Origin: Candidatus Solincola jinzensis
GTDB taxonomy: Bacteria; Actinomycetota; Geothermincolia; Geothermincolales; RBG-13-55-18
NCBI GenBank assembly: GCA_015711875.1
Contig: JACVJG010000173.1
Span: 1-6,608 of the forward strand
DNA: 6,608 nucleotides
Reading direction: 5' to 3'
Positions 1 to 5,643 of the stretch are shown in pieces (position 1 is the first letter of the stretch; each line of letters starts with the position of its first letter). The notes below the pieces were generated by a model that saw only the letters and a list, made by a program, of their open reading frames with translations, did no database searches and was not told the DNA's origin. The position numbers and the translations under genes were made by a program.

Positions 1-1113
1 ATGGATGGCGGCTCCATGGTAGTGCATCCGCGGTCCGGCATAGTGGCCTCCTCTCCGCGCTTTCGAGAGCATGTGCTGTTATGCGAACCAGATCTTACCG
101 GTGTCTGGGCGGAGAGGATGTCTCAACCTATCCACAGATACGCGAGGAAGGGCGCCCTCCCGGGGCCAACGAGGGTCATCGATCTGGGTGGACAACGAGG
201 TCCATCCGCGGGGGGGCGCCCGACCATACATATTAATATAACGGAAAGTGGGATGACGCCCGGGAGAGAGGAAGAAGAGGTGCTCCAGGCGCTGCTCCTG
301 GGTATTCGTGACTACGTGCGCAAGAACGGCTTCAGTGACGTGGTGCTGGGGCTCTCGGGAGGAGTGGATTCCGCCCTCACCGCTGCGCTGGCCGCTATGG
401 CCCTGGGGCCAGAGAGAGTGCATTGTATCTTCATGCCCTCCATGTTCACCTCCGACCTTTCCCGCGAGATCGCGGATAAGGTGGCTGGGAACCTTTCTGT
501 ATCCCTGGAGATCTACGGCATCGATGGCATCCTGCAAGGCTACTTGCGTGATGCTGGCCAATCACTGCGGGGACCGGGGGAAGGCCTGGCCATGGAGAAC
601 CTGCAGGCGCGCATACGTGGAAACCTGCTCATGAACATCTCCAACAGCAGGGGATGGCTGGTGCTGGCCACCGGTAACAAGTCGGAGCTCTCCATGGGTT
701 ATTGCACCCTGTATGGAGACATGGCGGGCGGGTTCGCGGTGATCAAGGACCTGTTCAAGGGATGGGTATATCGCCTCGCCCGCTATCTCAACGAGAGAGA
801 GGGCAGGGAGGTCATCCCCCGCGCGGTCATAGAACGGGAGCCCTCGGCGGAGCTGCGCGAGGGACAGAAGGACAGCGATTCGCTGCCTCCTTACGGGCTT
901 CTCGACCCTATACTGGAAGACTACATCGAGAACGGGCTCACAATCGGGGAGATGACGGCCAGGGGGCATGATCCGGCGCTGGTGGAGGAGGTGGTCAGGC
1001 GCGTGGACGCCAACGAGTACAAGCGTCGTCAGGCCCCGGTGGGGATCAAGATATCCCCGCGCGCCTTCGGGCGCGACTGGCGCCTCCCTATCTCCAAAGG
1101 CACCGGGGAATAG
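1..1113 (+). CDS. nadE: NAD+ synthetase, glutamine-dependent type, 5'-truncated by window edge
   Basis: This enzyme makes NAD+ from nicotinic acid adenine dinucleotide, ATP and ammonia (from glutamine in the two-domain form), the last step of NAD biosynthesis, in the cytosol. The visible 370 residues start inside the N-terminal nitrilase domain: residues 2-31 (DGGSMVV...FREHVLLCEPD) match the closing strands of that domain, so the ATG at position 1 is probably internal and the true start lies upstream. The Glu-Lys-Cys glutaminase triad would also lie outside the window. After a linker, the synthetase domain begins near residue 85. It has the ATP-pyrophosphatase P-loop SGGVDS (119-124), ENLQARIRGN (199-208), TGNKSE (224-229), GYCTLYGDMAGGFAVIKD (233-250), PSAELREGQKDSDSLPPY (281-298) and the C-terminal KRRQAPVGIKISPRAFGRDWRLPI (341-364). 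All expected blocks are present and the C-terminus is normal. The next gene is convergent. Function is secure; the amidase half is inferred from its tail. Confidence 0.95.
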   Translation: MDGGSMVVHPRSGIVASSPRFREHVLLCEPDLTGVWAERMSQPIHRYARKGALPGPTRVIDLGGQRGPSAGGRPTIHINITESGMTPGREEEEVLQALLLGIRDYVRKNGFSDVVLGLSGGVDSALTAALAAMALGPERVHCIFMPSMFTSDLSREIADKVAGNLSVSLEIYGIDGILQGYLRDAGQSLRGPGEGLAMENLQARIRGNLLMNISNSRGWLVLATGNKSELSMGYCTLYGDMAGGFAVIKDLFKGWVYRLARYLNEREGREVIPRAVIEREPSAELREGQKDSDSLPPYGLLDPILEDYIENGLTIGEMTARGHDPALVEEVVRRVDANEYKRRQAPVGIKISPRAFGRDWRLPISKGTGE

Positions 1114-1338
1114 CTTTCTTTTCACGCCATATTGATGAATAAGAACCGCGAGCCGACCATGCGTCCGTGACGCCATCGAGACGAACCCGATCCGTCTTGC
1201 TGCCGGCCTCTCAGAAAGGTGAGCGTGCGAGCGCGGATGACTTCCCAAGGCGCGTATGGACCCCGGCCGCGGTTAGCGCGGGGCATGCTTGCGCGAGATA
1301 TAAGGTGCTGCCCGCGAGCTGGGGGTTGGATACAAGGG

Positions 1339-1548
1339 CGAAGCGCAGGGCGGCAGGCAAAGGGAATCCTTGCGTGTGTTTTGACGCATGGCTTCAGTCC
1401 CCTTGCCTTCCGAGGCCGTCGACGATATATATCCCTGCTCAAGTGCCACATTATGGTATTATGTCTGCGTTTGCGGATATATCCCTGCCACACAGAGGGA
1501 AAAAGGGTCGCGTATCTCCGGCGCTCGCTTTCACGCCGAAGCGCAGGG
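1339..1548. repeat. 12-bp direct repeat pair CGAAGCGCAGGG
   Basis: The exact 12-mer CGAAGCGCAGGG occurs at 1339-1350 and again at 1537-1548. The second copy forms part of the left arm of the large hairpin at 1536-1567. The sequence directly shows the identity. Whether it reflects a duplication, a small interspersed repeat family or chance in GC-rich DNA cannot be told from one window. Confidence 0.4.
1427..1488. repeat. 12-bp direct repeat pair ATATATCCCTGC
   Basis: ATATATCCCTGC occurs at 1427-1438 and 1477-1488, 50 bp apart start to start; in both copies a G occurs just upstream within an AT run. Between them lies a more AT-rich stretch containing TATTAT (from 1457) that resembles a -10 box, but no matching -35 was found at the right distance. 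It could be a binding-site pair or a local duplication; no function is assigned. Confidence 0.4.
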
Positions 1549-1575
1549 TCGCTTACCCGCGCTTCGGAGGATTTT
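1536..1575. terminator. Strong hairpin with short T-run, possible terminator
   Basis: A perfect 9-bp stem is formed by CCGAAGCGC (1536-1544) and GCGCTTCGG (1559-1567). After one bulged A it continues as GGGT (1546-1549) pairing with ACCC (1555-1558), closing on the 5-nt loop CGCTT. On the + strand it is followed by AGGATTTTAGG, which has only four Ts. It lies between convergent genes, about 420 bp past nadE and about 100 bp past the SPFH stop, where a transcription stop is expected. The weak T-run and the distance from nadE keep this tentative; on the minus strand no T-run follows. Confidence 0.4.
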
Positions 1576-1580
1576 AGGCT

Positions 1581-1603
1581 AGTCGGTCCGCGAACGACCG
1601 GCT
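1581..1603. other. Second inverted repeat in the convergent region
   Basis: AGTCGGTC (1581-1588) pairs with GACCGGCT (1596-1603) over 8 positions with a single G-T wobble, leaving the 7-nt loop CGCGAAC. It sits 13 bp past the 1536-1567 hairpin. On the minus strand it is the first strong GC stem downstream of the SPFH gene, about 60 bp past its stop codon, but no T-run follows on either strand. A role in termination or 3'-end protection is possible but unproven. Confidence 0.4.
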
Positions 1604-1663
1604 GACCTTCCGCTCTTCCAAAACCTTACACGCGCTTGCCCGTGTCGCATGCTCTCATCGTCC

Positions 1664-3649
1664 TCACGCGGGCCCGCCTTCGGGATGGTCTCCGGCCGCT
1701 CCTGGGGCCGCGGCCTCGGCCGTGGCGCCCTGCCGCGATATCGCTCCCATGATCTGCGCCGCCAGAGCTTCCAGGACGCCGCCGGTGCCTCCTCCTGCTA
1801 CCAGGATCTGGGGGACGAAGGAGACGCCGCTGCGGGAGAGGGCGTCCACGGAGTTCACCAGCGCGGTGGGACCCTGACCCAGCGCCTCCACCTGCGCCTT
1901 GTAGGCCTTGGCGCGGGCCATGCCCACCGCCTCCACCTCCGCCCCCTTGGCGGCCCCGGTCTCGCGGATATAGAATGCCTCGCCGTCCGCTTCCGCCTTG
2001 CGGGCGTTGGCGTTGTTCGATTTTATCTCCACGCCCACTTTGGACTTGGCCAGCTCCGCCTGCATGTCCGCGGTGCCCTTGGCCTGCTCGGTCTCTATAC
2101 GCTGGATCTGGGCGTCCTTCTGCTTCTGGAAGGTCTCGATCTCCTGGCGGGCGATCTCCCGTTCCGTGAGCACGCGCACCAGGTCGGGCGGAAAGACCAC
2201 GTCCTGGATGTAGACCCCCTTGGTCTCCACCTGGTAATCGTCCAGTTTGGCGCGGATGTGGTCGTAGGCCTCCTCCTGCACCTGCTGGCGGGTCTCGATG
2301 AACTGCACCGCCTGCATGGACTGCAGCTTGTCGCGGAAGTGGTTGCCCACCGCCGCCTGCAGCACCTCGTTCACCAGGTTCTGCATGGTCCCCACCATGG
2401 ATATGACCTTGGGGGCGCGGGTGTCGGGCACATGTATCTGAACCTGCAGGTCGATGGCGAAGATGAATCCCTCCCTGGACTTGGCCACGATCTGCTTGAG
2501 CTGGCGGTCCAGGAGGTGGGCTTCCGAGGTGGCCTCGGCCCAGTTGAGGGTGAGGATGGCGGTGGGAACGATCTCCGCCTGGTAAACCCTGGGATTGATG
2601 GGATACTTGCCGGTGCGCAGGGGTTCCTGCCAGATGCCGCGATGGCCCGGCCGCACCAGCGACCCGAACTTGAACTCCACCCCCGAGGTGTCCACGGTGG
2701 AAAGGCCGACGTAGGCCTTGATCACCGCTACCTGGCCCTGCTCCACCATCAGCATGGGCACCAGTTCCACCCCCACCAGGAAGGGGTTGAGGGCATAGGC
2801 GCCGTAAAGGAGAGGGTCGTGCTGCAGTCCGATCTTGCCCCCGCTGTCCAGAAAGGCCTGGAAGTCCTGGTAGTTGTTGTGCAGGTTGTTCTTGCTCCCC
2901 AGCAGGGCCTCTATGAGCTCCAGGTCGCTGGCCCCGGCGGCCTCCATCTCCGCTATATCCTCGAAGCCTCCCAGGCGGCTGGCTATGGCGCCGGAGGGCA
3001 GGGGGTCACCCTCGTAGGTGGTCACGATGCCCACCATGTCGATGAGGTGCTTGCCGTCGGCGCTGGGCTGGGGCGAGATGCGCACCAGGTCGAGGTGGCT
3101 GGGGTGAAGGCCGAAGGACTGGGGAGTGAGCACGCCCTCGCGGTCCGCAAGCTCCCTTAGTTCCGGCGATACCGGCACGCCGTAGACCTGGTTCTTGGTC
3201 ACCACCAGGAAGGCGACGGGATGGATGGGGACCATGGTGCCCGGGGGAAGCACGGGGCGCTGCACGCCTTTCTGGCCCCCGTTGGCGATGAAGCCGTCGA
3301 GATCGGTGAAGTTTCCGAATTCCTTCTTGTAAACCGCCGATTTCGCGCCGATGGGCAACGGCTGGCCCACCTGGGCGATGACCACGCCGATCTCGCCCGC
3401 CGGCACCTGCACCCAGGGGTATTTCTCCACGCGGTAGAGGATCCAGAACTTGAAACGCAGTCCGGGCATGAGCAGCTCGGCCTGGTAGCCCGCCTCGCCA
3501 TGGAAGGCGATGGGGTTGTCCTCGGAGAGCTTCTTGAAAGAGAAGCGCTTGATGACCAGACCCACCTGCGTCGGCCCGATGCGCCGGAAGGAGGGAAGGG
3601 TGAGAAGAAGCATGACAGCGACGACGACGATCGCGACAGCCCAACCCAT
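1664..3649 (-). CDS. SPFH/band-7 (flotillin-like) membrane protein
   Basis: The 661-residue product is a membrane-anchored SPFH-domain protein. Members of this superfamily (flotillins, prohibitins, HflK/HflC) form large oligomeric assemblies on membranes; no specific partner is visible here. Residues 2-18 (GWAVAIVVVAVMLLLTL) are one N-terminal membrane segment, followed by FRRIG. Residues about 24-350 contain several strands with related patterns: TQVGLVIKRF (27-36), GEIGVVIAQVGQPLP (85-99), EQGQVAVIKAYVG (303-315). The clearest SPFH core is about 300-490, including KYPINPRVYQAEIVPTAILTLNW (348-370) and FIFAIDLQVQIHVPD (395-409). Residues about 490-590 are charged, Ala/Glu/Lys/Gln-rich and predicted helical (EIARQEIETFQKQKDAQIQRIETEQAKG), like the flotillin coiled coil. 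The tail is Gly/Ala-rich. It is longer than typical bacterial flotillins because of the extended N-terminal part. The start is set by an excellent ribosome binding site. It is transcribed away from the GyrI-like gene and converges on nadE. Family is secure; role unknown. Confidence 0.9.
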   Translation of the reverse strand: MGWAVAIVVVAVMLLLTLPSFRRIGPTQVGLVIKRFSFKKLSEDNPIAFHGEAGYQAELLMPGLRFKFWILYRVEKYPWVQVPAGEIGVVIAQVGQPLPIGAKSAVYKKEFGNFTDLDGFIANGGQKGVQRPVLPPGTMVPIHPVAFLVVTKNQVYGVPVSPELRELADREGVLTPQSFGLHPSHLDLVRISPQPSADGKHLIDMVGIVTTYEGDPLPSGAIASRLGGFEDIAEMEAAGASDLELIEALLGSKNNLHNNYQDFQAFLDSGGKIGLQHDPLLYGAYALNPFLVGVELVPMLMVEQGQVAVIKAYVGLSTVDTSGVEFKFGSLVRPGHRGIWQEPLRTGKYPINPRVYQAEIVPTAILTLNWAEATSEAHLLDRQLKQIVAKSREGFIFAIDLQVQIHVPDTRAPKVISMVGTMQNLVNEVLQAAVGNHFRDKLQSMQAVQFIETRQQVQEEAYDHIRAKLDDYQVETKGVYIQDVVFPPDLVRVLTEREIARQEIETFQKQKDAQIQRIETEQAKGTADMQAELAKSKVGVEIKSNNANARKAEADGEAFYIRETGAAKGAEVEAVGMARAKAYKAQVEALGQGPTALVNSVDALSRSGVSFVPQILVAGGGTGGVLEALAAQIMGAISRQGATAEAAAPGAAGDHPEGGPA

Positions 3650-3655
3650 GATGCC

Positions 3656-3661
3656 ACCTCC
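3656..3661 (-). promoter_or_regulatory. Ribosome binding site of the SPFH gene
   Basis: On the minus strand GGAGGT lies 6 nt before the ATG at 3649-3647. This is a consensus Shine-Dalgarno sequence at near-ideal spacing, and it fixes the start used for the SPFH gene. Upstream, TGTAAT (minus strand, around 3680) resembles a -10 box, but I see no convincing -35, so no promoter is called. Confidence 0.85.
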
Positions 3662-3956
3662 GTTTTCTGGGAATCAGCATTACAATGGCGCCTTAAGCAA
3701 AGTCTATCATATGGCGTTCGTGTCGCGCAGGTTTATAGATAGAATCCTGCAGGAGCAGGGGGGCAAAGCGGCTTCGGCGCACGGTGGTCATGCCGCAGTC
3801 CGCAGGTTGGAAGGCTGGTGGAACTGCATCATCGCGGGTCCGTCAGCCGATCGTGGTCTCGCGACGGTGTTGCAAAGCCGGCCGCGCTATTTCCCTGCGC
3901 ACGAGGATGACGCGATGAGGGCGCTGGGGGATACGCATGCGGCTAAGCCGGCCGCG
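3662..3956. other. Intergenic region between the GyrI-like and SPFH genes, no gene recognised
   Basis: This stretch of about 295 bp contains the upstream region of the SPFH gene and one copy plus part of another of a direct repeat that matches the 3' end of the GyrI-like gene. No coding frame with a credible ribosome binding site or family match was found on either strand, and no tRNA-like structure. Just after the GyrI-like stop, the minus strand can form a small stem (GCGGC/GCCGC around 3940-3956) without a T-run. Confidence 0.6.
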
Positions 3957-3972
3957 CTATTTCCTGCGCACG
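3875..3972. repeat. 28/29-bp direct repeat duplicating the 3' end of the GyrI-like gene
   Basis: Copy A (3875-3903) and copy B (3945-3972) are identical except for one C: TTTCCCTGCG in A, TTTCCTGCG in B. The start-to-start distance is 70 bp. Copy B contains the last codons and the stop of the GyrI-like gene (minus strand GTGCGCAGGAAATAG). In copy A the same sequence lies downstream of the gene, with the stop shifted out of phase by the extra C. The 41 bp between the copies do not match what follows copy B. It may be a remnant of a second gene copy or a small repeat family. Confidence 0.75.
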
Positions 3973-4232
3973 GGGAACTGCAGCTCGGTGATGAGATCGT
4001 CCTCGTTTTTGACCATGATGAGGTCGTTATGGAAGATGGCGATGCCGGGACCCATCAACTCATACCCGTTCTCGGCTATCCAGCGCATGAGTTTGAGCTG
4101 CGAGTCCTGCACTCCCGAGTGCGGGCCTTTGTGTACCAGGTAGGCCACCTCGGTGGCGGGCACTGTCTTCACCCCCACTTCCCCGGTCTCGGCCATCTCC
4201 AGGATCTCTCGCGGTGGCTCAAGCGGCCTCAT
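3957..4232 (-). CDS. Small GyrI-like (SHS2-module) protein
   Basis: The 91-residue product resembles the C-terminal half of the GyrI-like/AraC-effector-binding domain family, soluble proteins that bind small ligands. The matching core is VPATEVAYLVHKGPHSGVQDSQLKLMRWIAENGYELMGPGIAIFHND, then a charged turn and LITELQFPVRRK, the usual closing strand. The full family domain has two such modules (about 150 residues); here there is one and no DNA-binding domain, so it is probably a stand-alone ligand-binding protein. Two starts compete. ATG at 4232 lies 4 nt after GGAGG (4241-4237) in host DNA; this is my choice although the spacing is short. An in-frame ATG at 4262 adds ten residues (MSGPDPKGGM), but it lies in the terminal repeat of the adjacent mobile element and has GGAGG (4278-4274) 11 nt upstream. 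The gene was probably next to the dehydratase gene before the element inserted. Ligand unknown. Confidence 0.75.
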   Translation of the reverse strand: MRPLEPPREILEMAETGEVGVKTVPATEVAYLVHKGPHSGVQDSQLKLMRWIAENGYELMGPGIAIFHNDLIMVKNEDDLITELQFPVRRK

Positions 4233-4236
4233 CATT

Positions 4237-4241
4237 CCTCC
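4237..4241 (-). promoter_or_regulatory. Shine-Dalgarno of the GyrI-like gene, outside the element
   Basis: Minus strand CAAAGGAGG (4245-4237) precedes two consecutive ATGs (4235 and 4232), leaving 1 and 4 nt. Only the second is a workable start. The same 9-mer CAAAGGAGG recurs inside the mobile element at 4282-4274, 11 nt before the alternative ATG at 4262, so the gene has two stacked Shine-Dalgarno-like sites. Confidence 0.5.
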
Positions 4242-4245
4242 TTTG

Positions 4246-4272
4246 GGGTCAGGCCCGGACATGGGACCGAAT
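4246..4272 (+). repeat. Left terminal inverted repeat of the RAYT element
   Basis: It begins GGGTCAGGCCCGGACAT (17 bp identical to the inverted right end), then G in place of A, GGAC, two mismatches, and AAT: 24 of 27 positions match 5660-5634 read in reverse complement. Read outward on the minus strand it contains ATGTCC, which is an in-frame start for the GyrI-like gene. Confidence 0.85.
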
Positions 4273-4581
4273 GCCTCCTTTGTAATTAAGGATTACATAA
4301 ATCGCATACATTACATAGAGCGCAACCTTATTCATACATTTTTATAGACAAAATATAAAGACTTAGGCTCACGTTTGGGTCAAGTCCCAGAATGTCTGTA
4401 GAAAAGCCCTGGGCACTACCTTATCGATTGTCTTCCATTATCAATATATATCAATCTCCTGAGGGAGTGCCGGGATCGATTAACTGAACCAAAAGGCATG
4501 GCATCATTGAAGAGTGCTGATTAATCTGTGACCGAAAATCGCCGTTTGAGCGCATCGATCTAGTGCTTATAAATCTGTATA
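4273..4581. other. AT-rich non-coding left part of the element
   Basis: These about 310 bp precede the transposase promoter and contain no credible gene. They hold a small subterminal hairpin (4276-4292) and a direct repeat ATTACATA at 4292-4299 and 4310-4317. There is also an end-like sequence, GGGTCAAGTCCCAGAATG, from 4377, that resembles the left terminal repeat. ATCGAT occurs three times in the area (around 4424, 4475 and 4553). I recognise no known RNA family. Confidence 0.6.
4276..4292 (+). other. Left subterminal hairpin
   Basis: TCCTT (4276-4280) pairs with AAGGA (4288-4292) around the 7-nt loop TGTAATT, four bases inside the left terminal repeat. Y1/HUH transposases of the IS200/IS605 and RAYT groups recognise hairpins near the ends, so this is a candidate recognition structure. 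The stem is short and could be chance. Confidence 0.3.
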
Positions 4582-4609
4582 TTGACAACTTATATAACAT
4601 AAATATAAT
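4582..4609 (+). promoter_or_regulatory. Perfect-consensus sigma-70-type promoter of the transposase
   Basis: The -35 box TTGACA (4582-4587) and -10 box TATAAT (4604-4609) both match consensus exactly, with a 16-bp spacer and AT-rich DNA upstream. Transcription would start about 7 nt after the -10 box, at 4616-4617, which coincides with the A of the transposase ATG at 4617. The mRNA would therefore have no leader and no Shine-Dalgarno. The longer in-frame reading from a GTG at 4563 starts upstream of this promoter and is unlikely to be used. Confidence 0.8.
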
Positions 4610-4616
4610 TACCAAC

Positions 4617-5615
4617 ATGGTTAGGCCACTGAGAATTCAGGAAAAGGGCGCTGTTTTTCATGTTTATTCTAGAGGAAACCTTAAACTGGACATACTGGCC
4701 GAGGATCATCGTAAGCGATATTTCCTCGACCTTATGCGCAGGGGCTCACAGAGATACCGTGTCGCCATATTCGCGTTTTGCATAATGGATAACCATTATC
4801 ATATCTCGCTCCGCATATCGGACGAGAATCTGCATCAGTTCATGCATTATCTAGGTTCATCATACGCGAATTTCCTGGTTAGGAGCGGCTGGGAGGGTCA
4901 TGTATTCGCTGGCAGATATAAAGCGGTCCGAATCGAGGAGGAAGAGTATTTCCTCGTCGTCAATCGCTATATCCATCTCAATCCCGTTGAGGCGGGCATT
5001 GCCCAGCGACCCGGGGATTATGCCTGGTCAAATTACTGCGATTGCATATACGGCAGGGATTCTGAATGGACCGATTCGTCATGGTTGGAGGAGTATTTTG
5101 GCCACGACGCCACAGAGGCGCGCAGAGAATACCGGGCTTTTGTTGAGGGTGCTATTGGCGATGGCGTCCGTTATCCGGAAAACGAAGTGGTGGCGCAGGC
5201 GCTTCTTGGTAGCGAAGTTTTCCTCAAGCGCATCAAGACTGGCATAAGGGATGAAATAGGCGAAAAAAGGGTGATCGGCAAGAAGTATCTTACGAGGGTT
5301 CCTTCCCTTGCCGATGTCCATGATGCCTTGTGCGAGTATTTCGGAGTCTCCGGCATAGAAAAGGGGGATTACAGAACAGACGAGGAATACCGCTATATCT
5401 GTGCTCTATTGATATATATAGCCAGGGAGTATACGCCAGCAACATGCCGCGATATCGGTGAACTCCTGGGTGGTGTTAATGAAAATACCGTGTCCCGGAG
5501 ATACGCAAGGCTTACGAAAAGCCTGGAAAATAAACCAAGGCTGCGAGCAAGGTTTAGCGATGATCTAGGAAGGATACTGCACAGCATCGAGGACGCGGGT
5601 TGCCTCTCTTTTTAG
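4617..5615 (+). CDS. REP-associated-type tyrosine transposase (RAYT, Y1/HUH) with DnaA-like C-terminal domain
   Basis: The 332-residue protein is a single-strand-specific HUH transposase predicted to cut and rejoin the element's ends through a tyrosine-DNA link. The start MVRPLRIQEKGAVFHVYSRGN is the usual opening of the family (typically MARPLRIEYPGAVYHV). The HUH metal motif is NHYHISL, with His60 and His62. GHVFAGRYKA (94-103) and RYIHLNPVEAG (117-127) are conserved blocks; Tyr118 in the latter is my candidate nucleophile, by family position. Residues about 228-300 (PSLADVHDALCEYFGV ... EYTPATCRDIGELLGGVNENTVSRRYARL) resemble the DnaA DNA-binding domain, with IGELLGG...NTVSRRY like the DnaA signature helix-turn-helix. 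The short RAYTs (about 165 residues in E. coli) lack this part. No Shine-Dalgarno precedes the ATG. The gene lies entirely inside the inverted repeats. No frameshift or stop is seen, so the element looks capable of activity. Confidence 0.88.
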   Translation: MVRPLRIQEKGAVFHVYSRGNLKLDILAEDHRKRYFLDLMRRGSQRYRVAIFAFCIMDNHYHISLRISDENLHQFMHYLGSSYANFLVRSGWEGHVFAGRYKAVRIEEEEYFLVVNRYIHLNPVEAGIAQRPGDYAWSNYCDCIYGRDSEWTDSSWLEEYFGHDATEARREYRAFVEGAIGDGVRYPENEVVAQALLGSEVFLKRIKTGIRDEIGEKRVIGKKYLTRVPSLADVHDALCEYFGVSGIEKGDYRTDEEYRYICALLIYIAREYTPATCRDIGELLGGVNENTVSRRYARLTKSLENKPRLRARFSDDLGRILHSIEDAGCLSF

Positions 5616-5627
5616 GGCCTGGCCTTT

Positions 5628-5643
5628 GGGACGATTTTGTCCT
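5628..5643 (+). other. Right subterminal hairpin
   Basis: GGAC (5629-5632) pairs with GTCC (5639-5642), extended by one G-T pair (5628 with 5643), around the loop GATTTT. It overlaps the inner edge of the right terminal repeat, 13 bp past the transposase stop. It may be a transposase recognition structure; the Ts are in the loop rather than after the stem, so it is not a terminator. Short stem, low certainty. Confidence 0.3.

Larger units (their letters stand above)
1114..1663. other. Convergent intergenic region, no gene recognised
   Basis: These 550 bp lie between the 3' ends of nadE (+) and the SPFH gene (-). Open frames of up to 136 codons occur here on the + strand, but their products (rich in Arg, Pro, Ala and Ser) match no family I know, lack clear ribosome binding sites and overlap one another, so I do not call them genes. 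The region holds several inverted repeats. One is at 1261-1283: a CCCCG/CGGGG stem with an inner CGC/GCG stem and loop GGTTA. Stronger ones are at 1536-1567 and 1581-1603. Two 12-bp direct-repeat pairs are also present. I found no tRNA signature: no T-arm consensus on either strand. Confidence 0.6.

Noticed and set aside
1060..1122. CGCGCC-TTCG-GGCGCG hairpin (1060-1075) near the nadE 3' end followed by CTTTCTTTT after the stop, as a terminator
   Set aside because: The stem lies within conserved codons (SPRAFGRD) and the T-rich stretch begins about 40 bp later, so stem and T-run are not adjacent.
1201..1400. tRNA gene in the intergenic region
   Set aside because: No GGTTCRA-type T-arm with a flanking 5-bp stem and no acceptor stem with a 7-bp match was found on either strand.
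1167..1605. Two overlapping + strand frames (136 and 128 codons) in the intergenic region
   Set aside because: Basic, low-complexity products with no recognisable motif, and mutual overlap; they look like chance open frames in GC-rich DNA.
1649..3160. 503-codon open frame on the + strand antisense to the SPFH gene
   Set aside because: The product is a His/Leu/Gly-rich shadow produced by GC-rich codon use of the opposite strand. It matches no family, whereas the minus-strand frame is a clear SPFH protein with an excellent ribosome binding site.
4563..4616. GTG at 4563 as the transposase start (18 extra residues)
   Set aside because: It lies upstream of the -35 box of a perfect promoter, adds residues atypical for the family, and the downstream MVRPLR is the usual RAYT N-terminus.
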